Shown here: piece after piece, positions 26,686 through 34,991 of the stretch | Position numbering within the stretch: position 1 is the first letter of the stretch | Layout of the letters: each line of letters starts with the position of its first letter | Assembly: GCF_025200925.1 (NCBI RefSeq) | Contig: NZ_CP104174.1 | Coordinates: forward strand, 4,154,001-4,218,000 | Length of the DNA stretch: 64,000 nt | From: Bradyrhizobium sp. CB1015 | GTDB taxonomy: Bacteria; Pseudomonadota; Alphaproteobacteria; Rhizobiales; Xanthobacteraceae | Reading direction: 5' to 3' | Made by a program: the position numbers and the translations under genes | The notes under the pieces: generated by a model | Seen by the model: the letters and a program-made list of their open reading frames with translations, nothing else | Databases searched by the model: none | Told to the model about the DNA's origin: nothing

Positions 26686-27211
26686 CCTGATCCATCCTTG
26701 CCATCGAAGGCTACGGATACGAATCCAGGGCGGAGCTCATGTCTGTCGCGATGGCTGGCCTTTCTTGGCATCTGCCATCGCCGGCCTCTTGCCTCGCCCA
26801 TTCCACTGATCGCGAAATCACGAGAACGCTCGCGACCATCAACTCTAAGGGCGTCTGCGTCTAAAATGATCCCAGCCCAATCCGGCGTCAATAGAGCAAT
26901 GTGGGTGCCCGAATTGGTGTGATCGCCGTGCTGGCCAAACCGACAAAGCATCAGGTGCGCATGTTGGGTTTGAGTGTGCAACGCACAAATCAATGCTGGT
27001 GCGCAATTCACCGAACCGTGAGTGCCGCCGTGCTCCGTGCGCGCTAAGCTTGCCAAGCAGGTCGCGACGGGTTCCGTCCGGCCAGGCTCGGTTGCTGAAC
27101 CTGGGTTGCCGTACCCGACCCCATCGCGTTTCCTGCTCGTCAGGCGGACACACGTGGCTGAAGAGCGCGTGTCGTCGAAAACCGCGATTTTCAGCACGGG
27201 AGGGTGCGTAC
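26686..27211. promoter_or_regulatory. 526-bp divergent intergenic region
   Basis: It separates the oxidase operon (minus) from the DUF2189 gene (plus), so it should carry both promoters. I looked for a FixK/FNR box (TTG-N8-CAA) and found none that fits well; TTG-N12-CAA near 26964-26981 is off-spacing. A small inverted repeat TGTGC-AAC-GCACA lies at 26975-26987. Open frames here on either strand have no protein character. Confidence 0.4.
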
Positions 27212-28117
27212 ATGGCCACTCTGTACTCCCACGACATCAGGCGGCACGCATTCGGCGAAGCGGCCTCCTATCCCATTCGCAAGATCAGCTTGTCCGACTT
27301 GACCGAGGTCCTGCGCCTGGGTTGGGAGGATTTCCAGGCGATGCCGAGTCACGCGATCGTCGTGTGCCTGATTTATCCCGTTCTCGGTCTCGTCCTGTTC
27401 AGGATGGTGCTCGGCTATTCGGTGCTGCCGCTACTGTTTCCGCTGGCCGCCGGCTTTGCCTTGATCGGTCCTTTTGCCGCGATCGGTCTCTACGAACTCA
27501 GCCGTCGTCGCGAGCGCGGCGAGGAGGTCGAAGCGTGGGATGCGATCAAGGTGCTGCGCGCCCCGTCGTTCGGCGCCATGGTCGAGCTCGGCGTGCTCCT
27601 GCTGGTCCTGTTCGGGGCCTGGATCGGTGTCGCGAACGCGATCTATGTTTCGATCTTCGGTCATGCGGCTGCCGCAAGCATTCCCGACTTCGCAACGCGC
27701 GTGCTGACGACACCGGAAGGCTGGTCGCTCATCATCATCGGTTGCGGTGTCGGCTTCCTGTTTGCGCTTGTGGCATTGTGCGTCAGCGTCGTGTCATTTC
27801 CGTTGATGCTCGATCGCCATGCGACTGCGATCGACGCGATCCGGACGTCGCTCCGAGCGGTGGCGGCGAATCCGGTTGCGATGGCCGGATGGGGCCTCAT
27901 CGTGGCGGCGCTGCTCGTGATCGGCTCGCTGCCGCTCTTCGTCGGCCTCGCCGTCGTTCTGCCGGTGCTCGGCCATGCCTCCTGGCACCTCTATCGGCGG
28001 GTGGTCGAGCCCAATCCGAACCCACCGGACGCACCGCCGCCGCCCCCGAAGGGCAGGCGCTACGCGGCAGACTTTCCGGCCAATCTCTTCCCGTGGAGCC
28101 GCGAGGGCGAGCCGTAA
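27212..28117 (+). CDS. DUF2189 integral membrane protein
   Basis: A 301-aa multi-spanning membrane protein with the DUF2189 layout. An N-terminal cytosolic segment ends in KISLSDLTEVLRLGWEDF, then about six helices follow, among them VVCLIYPVLGLVLF, LLFPLAAGFALIGPFAAIGLYELSRR, LGVLLLVLFGAWIGV and a pair near 205-255. A Pro-rich tail (PPDAPPPPP) ends in FPWSR. ATG 27212 has GGGAGGG upstream. It is divergent from the oxidase operon. The function of DUF2189 is unknown. Confidence 0.85.
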   Translation: MATLYSHDIRRHAFGEAASYPIRKISLSDLTEVLRLGWEDFQAMPSHAIVVCLIYPVLGLVLFRMVLGYSVLPLLFPLAAGFALIGPFAAIGLYELSRRRERGEEVEAWDAIKVLRAPSFGAMVELGVLLLVLFGAWIGVANAIYVSIFGHAAAASIPDFATRVLTTPEGWSLIIIGCGVGFLFALVALCVSVVSFPLMLDRHATAIDAIRTSLRAVAANPVAMAGWGLIVAALLVIGSLPLFVGLAVVLPVLGHASWHLYRRVVEPNPNPPDAPPPPPKGRRYAADFPANLFPWSREGEP

Positions 28118-28169
28118 CAGTGGAACGGCCGCGCTGGGACGCCTGCGCGGAGCATGACAGAGTGACGGC

Positions 28170-29354
28170 CTACTTCTGCTGCTGCGGCAGGAAGGTCGGG
28201 CCGACCGAGCGGATCGGCTTGTTCTCCGACGACGTCGCGGGGGCTGCATCCGCCGGCGGCGTTGCAGCCGGTGCCGTCGCCGTGGTCGGTGTCGCCGATG
28301 CGCCGGCCGCGCCCTTCTTGGCATTGGCAGGCGGCGTGCCCTTATTGAGCCGCTGCTGCTGCATCTTCCTGGCGCTTTCCTCGGTGACGATAATGTCGCC
28401 CTGCTGCTCGACGCTCGCCTTGTCGTCGGCGGATTTCAGCGCATCCGCCCAGGTCTGCCCCGCCGCCTTGCAGGAGCAGGACGGGTTGAACTCGCTGCGG
28501 AATTTGAACGCGGTCGGCAGCGCCGTGTAGGGCTGGCCGCCGATCGAGACCGCCGCGTTCATGTCCTCGCCGGGATTGCGATGGGTGTAGAGCACGGCTT
28601 CCGCGGCCGGGCACAGCGCCTTGCAGGTCTTCTCGTCGTCGGGAAAGCGCGCCGGCACGGTGGCAAAGGAGATCGGGAAATAGGCGCCGTCGCAGGTGCG
28701 CACGCAGACGGTGCGGAAGGTGCCGGATTGCGGGCCGAGATCGGAGGGCGGCATGGCTTGCGGATTGTTCGGGTTGTTGCCGCCGAACAGATTGCTCAGG
28801 AAATTGCCGCCGCCTTGGGACTGCGCGGCGTTGGCGTATTGCGGGCCGCAATTGTTCTGCGCCAGCGCCATCAGCACCGAGCGGCGCTGGTTGTCGCGCT
28901 CCGGGCTGGCGCCGGGACCGCCGCGCAGCCGCTCGAGATTGCCGGTGATCTGGTCCAGGTTGACGCGCATCTGCTGGATCTGGGTATTGACGGGACCGCA
29001 CTGCGCCGACTGGCCGTTGAACAGCGAGAAGAAGCCGGAGGAATCGCAGCCCATGCGCTTGGCCTGCATGGTGACGCGGTCGAGCTCGGCCTGCTGCTTG
29101 GCCTGGGAATCCTGATAGCGGCGGATCTGCTCTTCGCGCGCGGCATCACCCCCGCCGCCACGATCGAGCGCGGCGAGCTGGGCTTCCAGGCGCACGCACA
29201 TCGGGTTCGGTCCGAGCCCGTTCTGGCCGGGCTGGGGCGGCGGGCCGGCCTGCGCCAAAGCGCCATTGGCGAGCACGACGGTGCCGAGGAGCACGGTGCA
29301 GGCAAGGAGGGGGCGGGCACGGAGGAGAGAGAAGAATTCAGGCATATCCGCCAT
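28170..29354 (-). CDS. Exported DUF2865 protein
   Basis: A 394-aa periplasmic protein with an N-terminal signal peptide (cleavage near ALAQAG). A coiled region with paired cysteines (around 45-150) uses helix-forming Gln/Glu stretches such as IQQMRVNLDQITGNLERL. The core domain (about 210-315) has TVCVRTCDGAYFPISF and FPDDEKTCKALCP, the DUF2865 signature. It ends in a Pro/Ala/Thr-rich tail. Cysteine pairs suggest disulfides, fitting export. The start may be 29354 or 29345; both leave the same signal. Homologs seem common in Rhizobiales (recalled). Function unknown. Confidence 0.85.
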   Translation of the reverse strand: MADMPEFFSLLRARPLLACTVLLGTVVLANGALAQAGPPPQPGQNGLGPNPMCVRLEAQLAALDRGGGGDAAREEQIRRYQDSQAKQQAELDRVTMQAKRMGCDSSGFFSLFNGQSAQCGPVNTQIQQMRVNLDQITGNLERLRGGPGASPERDNQRRSVLMALAQNNCGPQYANAAQSQGGGNFLSNLFGGNNPNNPQAMPPSDLGPQSGTFRTVCVRTCDGAYFPISFATVPARFPDDEKTCKALCPAAEAVLYTHRNPGEDMNAAVSIGGQPYTALPTAFKFRSEFNPSCSCKAAGQTWADALKSADDKASVEQQGDIIVTEESARKMQQQRLNKGTPPANAKKGAAGASATPTTATAPAATPPADAAPATSSENKPIRSVGPTFLPQQQK

Positions 29355-29496
29355 TCTAGCGAGGTCACGGCCCAGCGTGATCGTCCAAATGAGTTGGGGG
29401 CCGAAGCGCGCCCTCCCAATAGCCGCTTCCTGCGGCATCGTCACGTCGTTTCAGGGGCCGAAGATTGGTCCTAAGGTCCGCCAGCTCCGAGTGAAT

Positions 29497-29778
29497 TCAG
29501 CGCTGGCAGGTGATTGCGACATATTCGTCGCAATGGCCATGGGAGCAGTTTGTGCCGCTTTTGGGGACGGAGCCGGTAATTTCGTCGGGATCGACCCGGC
29601 GATAGCTTGATGCCTGGGCAAAATCGCGTGACTGGCAATAGGTGCGCGCGGCGGAGGCGCCGCATGTGTCGCCCTTGGCCAGGCACTTGTCGGCGATGAT
29701 GAAGACGCGGGTCTCGGCGCACGCCTGAGGTGCTGCAAGGACCGAGGCGCCGAAAATGAGCGCGAGCAGGGAGCGCAT
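29497..29778 (-). CDS. Small secreted Cys-rich protein
   Basis: A 93-aa exported protein. A signal peptide of about 21 residues ends at AQACAE. The mature part has six cysteines (KCLAKGDTCGAS, TYCQS, NCSHGHCDEY and TCQR), suggesting a disulfide-stabilised fold. Its mature sequence is short and hydrophilic. It lies 143 bp upstream of the DUF2865 gene in the same direction. No family recognised. Confidence 0.65.
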   Translation of the reverse strand: MRSLLALIFGASVLAAPQACAETRVFIIADKCLAKGDTCGASAARTYCQSRDFAQASSYRRVDPDEITGSVPKSGTNCSHGHCDEYVAITCQR

Positions 29779-30067
29779 GAAAATACCGGGGGCACAAATC
29801 AGGGAATCGCGGGTTCCAGAATGGCCTCAAATGGTTAGGGGATCATGAACCCTTAAGGCCGGCCGCGCCCTTTGCGGAGGCAAAAACGGCATTTTCGCGG
29901 CCCTTGACGGCGGGGCCCGTGGTGGCCCATATGTGGCCGCATGAACGGTCTCCTCGCCATTTGCGCCATTTGCCGCGAGATTACGAGCTAGCGATTCGCT
30001 GGCTGGAGCCGTCTTTTCTCAAACACATTGAGAGCCTTGGACGCCCGGCCGAGAGGGATGGGTTGTC

Positions 30068-31450
30068 ATGGAATTGCGTCTTTACGATACGCTGAGCCGG
30101 GAAAAGCGCACCTTCGTGCCGCTCGATCCGAACAACGTCCGCATGTATGTCTGCGGACCGACGGTCTATGACTTCGCCCATATCGGCAATGCGCGGCCGG
30201 TGATCGTGTTCGACGTGCTGTTTCGCCTGCTGCGCCACCTCTATGGCGAGGCGCATGTCAAATATGTCCGCAACATCACCGACGTCGACGACAAGATCAA
30301 CGACCGCGCCGCGCGCGACTTTCCCGGCCTGCCGCTGAACGAGGCCATTCGCAAGGTCACCGAGCAGACGGGAAAACAGTTTCACGCCGACGTCGACGCG
30401 CTCGGCGCACTGCGGCCGAGCGTCGAGCCGCGCGCCACCGAGCATATCGGCGAGATGCGCGAGATCATCGAGCGGCTGGTCGCCGGCGGCTTTGCCTATG
30501 TCGCCGAGGACCACGTGCTGTTCTCGCCGCAGGCGATGAACGCGGTCAATTCCGCGCTGCCGCGCTATGGCGCGCTGTCGAAGCGCTCGCTCGACGAGAT
30601 GATCGCGGGCGCGCGGGTCGATGTTGCGCCCTACAAGCGTGATGCGACCGACTTCGTGCTGTGGAAGCCGTCCAAGCCGGGCGAACCCTCCTGGCCGTCG
30701 CCGGCCGGCATCAAGGCGGAGGGGCGTCCGGGCTGGCATATCGAGTGCTCGGCGATGGCCTGGAAGCATCTCGGCGAGCACTTCGACATCCACGGCGGCG
30801 GCATCGACCTCGTGTTTCCGCACCACGAGAACGAGGTCGCGCAGACCTGCTGCGCGTTCCACCGCGAGCGCATGGCGAATTATTGGATGCACAACGGCTT
30901 TTTGCAGGTCGAGAGCGAGAAGATGTCGAAGAGCCTCGGCAACTTCATCACGATTCACGAGCTGCTTGGGGATTGGCCGGGTGAGGTGCTGCGCCTCAAC
31001 ATGCTGAAGACGCATTACCGCTCGCCGATCGACTGGACCATGAAGTCGTTGGAGGAGAGCGCCAAGACGCTCGACGACTGGTATCGCGTCGCGGCCGACA
31101 TCGCGCCCGGCGAGCCGGCTGTGTCGGTGGTCGAACCGCTGCTCGACGACCTCAACACGCCGCAGGCGATCTCGGCGCTGCACGGCCTGCGCGGCAACGA
31201 TATCGCCGGTCTTGCGGGCTCGTTGCGGCTGCTCGGATTCCTGTCCGAGAGCGCGGCGCAGTGGGAAGGGCGCAAGCAGCAGGCGAGCGGGGTCGATGCC
31301 AAGGAGGTCGAGCGCCTGCTCGCGGAGCGGACAGCCGCCCGTAGCCGGAAAGACTTCAAGGAGTCCGACCGCATCCGCGATCTGCTTGCTGCGATGGGGG
31401 TTGCGATCAAGGACTCGAAGGAAGGCACGACCTGGGAGATCGCGCGATGA
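30068..31450 (+). CDS. cysS: Cysteinyl-tRNA synthetase
   Basis: A 460-aa class I aminoacyl-tRNA synthetase. The HIGH motif is HIGN at 38-41 in FAHIGNARP. The KMSKS loop starts at residue 285 ([11 protein letters not shown]). Zinc ligands are in the YVCGPTVYD and [10 protein letters not shown] motifs, with the downstream HHENE. The anticodon-binding helical domain fills the C-terminus. Length is normal. Its stop overlaps the ATG of a 37-codon gene, beginning a coupled run that continues through cimA. Confidence 0.97.
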   Translation: MELRLYDTLSREKRTFVPLDPNNVRMYVCGPTVYDFAHIGNARPVIVFDVLFRLLRHLYGEAHVKYVRNITDVDDKINDRAARDFPGLPLNEAIRKVTEQTGKQFHADVDALGALRPSVEPRATEHIGEMREIIERLVAGGFAYVAEDHVLFSPQAMNAVNSALPRYGALSKRSLDEMIAGARVDVAPYKRDATDFVLWKPSKPGEPSWPSPAGIKAEGRPGWHIECSAMAWKHLGEHFDIHGGGIDLVFPHHENEVAQTCCAFHRERMANYWMHNGFLQVESEKMSKSLGNFITIHELLGDWPGEVLRLNMLKTHYRSPIDWTMKSLEESAKTLDDWYRVAADIAPGEPAVSVVEPLLDDLNTPQAISALHGLRGNDIAGLAGSLRLLGFLSESAAQWEGRKQQASGVDAKEVERLLAERTAARSRKDFKESDRIRDLLAAMGVAIKDSKEGTTWEIAR

Positions 31451-31560
31451 AGCGGCCCGACACGCCGTTTCCGCGGCACTGGCTCTATTACATCGCGCTG
31501 AAGATCGCGCTGCTCGCCGGCGCGGTTGCGATCGTGCTCAAGCTTTATGGGATGTGGTGA
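31447..31560 (+). CDS. 37-aa single-span membrane peptide
   Basis: A very small gene, ATG overlapping the cysS stop (ATGA). After a short polar N-terminus with Pro-Arg ([11 protein letters not shown]), the remaining residues form one hydrophobic helix containing Lys ([12 protein letters not shown], then [11 protein letters not shown]). The next gene starts 5 bp after its stop. Tight spacing on both sides and typical membrane-peptide composition suggest it is translated. Such miniproteins often stabilise larger membrane proteins, but nothing identifies a partner. Confidence 0.6.
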   Translation: MKRPDTPFPRHWLYYIALKIALLAGAVAIVLKLYGMW

Positions 31561-31565
31561 GGACG

Positions 31566-32057
31566 ATGGGACAGACTTTGCCAAAGCCCGCGCTTAGGCC
31601 TTTCCTGCCGGCGGATGTGCCGGTGCTCGCCGCGATCTTCGCCGCCAGCATCGAGGAATTGACCGGTGACGATTATAGCGAGGCGCAGCAGGAAGCCTGG
31701 ATGGCGGCGGCCGAGGACGAGGAGTTCGGCAAGCACCTTGCGTCCGACCTGACGCTGATCGCGACGCTGGAAGGCTCGCCCGTCGGCTTCGCCTCGCTGC
31801 GCGGCAACGATCACATCCGCATGCTCTATGTGCATCCGGCCGTAGCCGGGCAGGGCATCGCGACCATGCTGGTGGACGCGCTGGAGAAGCTCGCCGGCAG
31901 CCGCGGCGCCAAGAGTCTCTCGGTTGACGCCAGCGATACCGCGGAGGGCTTCTTCGCCAAGCGCGGCTACACCGCCCAGCAGCGCAACAGCGTCACGATG
32001 AATGACGAGTGGCTCGCCAATACCACGATGAAGAAGACGCTCGGAGCGGGGCAATGA
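31566..32057 (+). CDS. GNAT-family N-acetyltransferase
   Basis: A 163-aa acetyl-CoA-dependent acyltransferase. The GNAT fold is shown by the R-x-F-L-P-A-D start (ALRPFLPADVPVLAAIF), a central strand FASLRGNDHIRMLYVHPAVAGQGIATMLVDALE containing the acetyl-CoA Q/R-x-x-G-x-G/A-like turn (AGQGIA), and FFAKRGYTAQQ near the end. Substrate is unknown; small amines, amino acids or antibiotics are possibilities. The ATG follows the 37-aa gene stop by 5 bp, and its stop overlaps the cimA ATG, so it is part of the same run. Confidence 0.88.
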   Translation: MGQTLPKPALRPFLPADVPVLAAIFAASIEELTGDDYSEAQQEAWMAAAEDEEFGKHLASDLTLIATLEGSPVGFASLRGNDHIRMLYVHPAVAGQGIATMLVDALEKLAGSRGAKSLSVDASDTAEGFFAKRGYTAQQRNSVTMNDEWLANTTMKKTLGAGQ

Positions 32058-33652
32058 GCAAGGAGCGTCTCTATCTGTTCGACACCACGCTGCGCGACGG
32101 GGCGCAGACCAATGGCGTCGACTTCACGCTGGCCGACAAGCAGGTGATTGCGGCGATGCTCGATGATCTCGGCATCGACTATGTCGAGGGCGGCTATCCC
32201 GGCGCCAACCCGCTCGACAGCGAATTCTTCGCGACCAAGCCCAAGCTCAATCATGCGCGCTTCACCGCCTTCGGCATGACGCGCCGGGCCGGCCGCTCGG
32301 TCTCAAACGATCCGGGCGTCGCGGGCCTTTTGGAGGCGAAGGCGGACGCGATCTGCTTCGTGGCGAAGTCGTCGGCCTATCAGGTGCGAGTCGCGCTGGA
32401 GACTACGAAGGAAGAGAACCTCGCCTCGATCCGCGACAGCGTCGCGGCGGCGAAGGCCGCCGGTCGCGAGGTGATGCTCGATTGCGAGCATTTCTTCGAC
32501 GGCTACAAGGAAGACGCAGCCTTCGCGCTTGCCTGCGCCAAGGCCGCCTATGAGGCCGGTGCGCGCTGGGTGGTGCTGTGCGACACCAATGGCGGCACCA
32601 TGCCCGATGAGGTCGAGGCCATCGTCAGAGACGTGACCAGGCACATCCCTGGCGATCACGTCGGCATCCACGCCCATAACGACACCGAGCAGGCGGTGGC
32701 CAATTCGCTCGCCGCGGTGCGTGCCGGCGCCCGGCAGATCCAGGGCACGCTGAACGGTCTCGGCGAGCGCTGCGGCAACGCCAATCTCTGCTCGCTGATC
32801 CCGACGCTGAAGCTGAAGACGGGTTTTGCCGACGCTTTCGAGATCGGCGTCACCACGGAGAAGCTGGCGACGCTGGTCAAGGTGTCGCGCACGCTCGACG
32901 ACATGCTCAACCGCGTGCCGAACCGGCATGCGGCCTATGTCGGCGAGAGCGCCTTCGTCACCAAGACCGGCATCCATGCCTCCGCCGTGCTGAAGGATCC
33001 GCAGACCTACGAGCATGTGTTGCCGGAGCTGGTCGGCAATCACCGCAAGGTGCTGGTGTCCGACCAGGCCGGGCGCTCCAACGTGATCGCCGAGCTCGAC
33101 CGCGCCGGCATCCCTTACGAGAAGAGCGATCCGAAGCTGACGCGTCTCGTCGAGGAATTGAAAGAGCGCGAGGCGGCCGGCTATGCCTACGAATCCGCCA
33201 ACGCCTCGTTCGAGCTCCTGGCGCGCCGCACGCTCGGCAAGGTGCCGCATTATTTCGAGGTCGAGCAGTTCGACGTCAACGTCGAGCAGCGCTACAACGC
33301 GCTCGGCGAGCGCGTCACGGTGGCGCTCGCGGTCGTCAAGGTCGACGTCGCCGGCGAGCATCTGATCTCGGCCGCCGAAGGCAACGGTCCCGTCAATGCG
33401 CTCGACGTCGCGCTGCGCAAGGACCTCGGCAAGTACCAGAAATTCATCGAGGGCTTGACGCTGATCGACTATCGCGTCCGTATCCTCAATGGCGGCACCG
33501 GCGCGGTCACGCGCGTACTGATCGAGAGCGAGGACGAGAACGGCGATCGCTGGACCACGGTCGGCGTGTCCCCGAACATCATCGACGCCTCGTTCCAAGC
33601 GCTGATGGATTCGGTGATCTACAAGCTGGTGAAGTCGGGGGCGCCGGCGTAG
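32054..33652 (+). CDS. cimA: (R)-citramalate synthase
   Basis: A 532-aa HMGL-like enzyme condensing acetyl-CoA and pyruvate to citramalate, the entry to threonine-independent isoleucine synthesis. The N-terminal TIM barrel has LFDTTLRDGAQTNGVDF with the metal Asp, HAHNDTEQAVANSL with the metal His pair, and GERCGNANL. The linker leads to a C-terminal LeuA-type regulatory dimerisation domain (about 400-525), consistent with feedback control by isoleucine or leucine. It is overlapped by 4 bp with the GNAT gene. Homologs are sometimes misannotated as 2-isopropylmalate synthase; the N-terminal DGAQTNGVDF matches CimA better. Confidence 0.93.
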   Translation: MSKERLYLFDTTLRDGAQTNGVDFTLADKQVIAAMLDDLGIDYVEGGYPGANPLDSEFFATKPKLNHARFTAFGMTRRAGRSVSNDPGVAGLLEAKADAICFVAKSSAYQVRVALETTKEENLASIRDSVAAAKAAGREVMLDCEHFFDGYKEDAAFALACAKAAYEAGARWVVLCDTNGGTMPDEVEAIVRDVTRHIPGDHVGIHAHNDTEQAVANSLAAVRAGARQIQGTLNGLGERCGNANLCSLIPTLKLKTGFADAFEIGVTTEKLATLVKVSRTLDDMLNRVPNRHAAYVGESAFVTKTGIHASAVLKDPQTYEHVLPELVGNHRKVLVSDQAGRSNVIAELDRAGIPYEKSDPKLTRLVEELKEREAAGYAYESANASFELLARRTLGKVPHYFEVEQFDVNVEQRYNALGERVTVALAVVKVDVAGEHLISAAEGNGPVNALDVALRKDLGKYQKFIEGLTLIDYRVRILNGGTGAVTRVLIESEDENGDRWTTVGVSPNIIDASFQALMDSVIYKLVKSGAPA

Positions 33653-33679
33653 CTGTCGCGGGGGGAGGGAGCACGGGCC

Positions 33680-34057
33680 ATGATCGACCATATCTCCGTC
33701 GGCGTCAGCGATCTCGATCGCGCCGCAAAGTTCTACGAGGCCGCGCTCGCCGCCCTCGGCCTCACGCGCCTCGTCACGCGGCCGCGGACGGTCGGGTTCG
33801 GCAAGGCCTACCCGGAGTTCTGGATCAACTTGCGCGAGGGCATGCCGCGTGTCGCGCCGGAGAGCGGCGTGCACATCTGCCTGCGGGCGAAAACCACGGC
33901 GGAGGTCGATGCGTTTCACGCAGCTGCGCTGTCCGCTGGCGGCGCCTCCGATGGCGCGCCGGGCCTCCGCCCGCACGATCGCGTGCGCTACTACGCCGCC
34001 TTCGTCACCGACCCCGACGGTAACCGGATCGAGGCGGTGACGTTTCCGCAGGAATAG
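33680..34057 (+). CDS. VOC-superfamily protein (glyoxalase/bleomycin resistance fold)
   Basis: A 125-aa single-module VOC protein. It begins IDHISVGVSDLDRAAKFYEAAL, with the metal His at the start, and has VTDPDGNRIEAVTF near the end with the metal Glu. It could isomerise a thioester or bind a small molecule. The ATG is 27 bp beyond cimA on the same strand, and may extend that transcript. A repeat begins 4 bp after its stop. Confidence 0.88.
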   Translation: MIDHISVGVSDLDRAAKFYEAALAALGLTRLVTRPRTVGFGKAYPEFWINLREGMPRVAPESGVHICLRAKTTAEVDAFHAAALSAGGASDGAPGLRPHDRVRYYAAFVTDPDGNRIEAVTFPQE

Positions 34058-34061
34058 AAGG

Positions 34062-34187
34062 CCTAAAGCGCGATGCGATTAGGATGAATCGTCATCGCGC
34101 TTTAGGTTGTCGTTTGAGCATGATCTTTTCGGAAAACCGCTTCACACTTTGCGCTTACGCGGCCCTTCGGGTCCGGATCATGCTTTA
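34062..34187. repeat. Double hairpin repeat between VOC gene and LOG gene
   Basis: Two stems in tandem. The first is perfect: CTAAAGCGCGATG (34063-34075) with CATCGCGCTTTAG (34093-34105). The second pairs AGCATGATC (about 34118-34126) with GATCATGCT (34176-34184). The last bases form part of the LOG stop codon. A similar element is common in Bradyrhizobium genomes (recalled). It lies between convergent genes. Confidence 0.85.
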
Positions 34188-34790
34188 GAGCCGCCGTGCC
34201 ACGTCGGGCGCGAGATCGCGCTGGTCGTCGGGAATTTGCGCCGCCGCCGCGCGCAGCCGTGGGATGATCTCCTCGACCTTGTCCGCCTTCAGGATATCGA
34301 CGGAGAGACCGGCGCGGATGAACTGGGTCTGCCGCATGTGGGCCACCAGAGAGAACAACGGCTCCCAGAAGCCGTCGACATTGGCGAGCAGCACGGGCTT
34401 GGCGTGACGGCCGAGTTGCTGCCAGGTCAGCTGCTCCACGAGCTCCTCCAGCGTGCCGAGCCCGCCGGGCAAGGCCACGAAGGCGTCGGAGCGCTCGAAC
34501 ATCAGCCGCTTGCGCTCGTGCATGTCGGGCGTGACGACCATCTCCTGCACGCGCGTCAGCGCGTTCTCGCGCATCCGCAGGAAGTCAGGGATGATGCCGG
34601 TGACCACGCCGCCGTGATCGAGCACGGAGGTTGCGACCGCCCCCATCAGGCCGAGCGAGCCGCCGCCATAAACGAGGCGGATCTTGCTTTCCGCCAGCGC
34701 TCTGCCTAGCGCCTTCGCCGCTTCGATGAAGTTGGGATTTGTTCCAGGGCCGGAGCCGCAATAGACACAGACGGTTTTGATCGTGCTCAT
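34185..34790 (-). CDS. LOG-family protein (putative cytokinin riboside 5'-monophosphate phosphoribohydrolase)
   Basis: A 201-aa Rossmann-like protein of the LOG/YvdD family, which can release a nucleobase from a nucleotide monophosphate. The key motif PGGLGTLEELVEQLTW is complete, with its catalytic Glu, and GGGSLGLMG binds phosphate. In plants and pathogens LOG makes active cytokinin, but many bacterial members act on AMP or unknown substrates. The start used is ATG 34790; a second ATG three codons upstream is possible. The stop is embedded in an inverted repeat. Confidence 0.9.
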   Translation of the reverse strand: MSTIKTVCVYCGSGPGTNPNFIEAAKALGRALAESKIRLVYGGGSLGLMGAVATSVLDHGGVVTGIIPDFLRMRENALTRVQEMVVTPDMHERKRLMFERSDAFVALPGGLGTLEELVEQLTWQQLGRHAKPVLLANVDGFWEPLFSLVAHMRQTQFIRAGLSVDILKADKVEEIIPRLRAAAAQIPDDQRDLAPDVARRL

Positions 34791-34991
34791 TGGTACCATG
34801 ATGCATTGCAGCGAAGTGGCGTCAAGCCCAAACGGTGATTCGGTGCTTCCGGGAATTTACCGGTAAATCGCGACAAACAATCCAGGATTCGCCATCTGGC
34901 GGGGTGCGCGGGCATCGGGAAGGCTCTATATGACGGGCGAAAATCGTTAATCGCAGTTGCGCCCGCACCCGGCGGGCTTTCAGGTTTCTTG

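Noticed and set aside
26686..27211. FixK/FNR or heat-shock ROSE elements near the oxidase operon
   Set aside because: No TTG-N8-CAA site with correct spacing; no small heat-shock gene nearby, so no reason to propose a ROSE leader.
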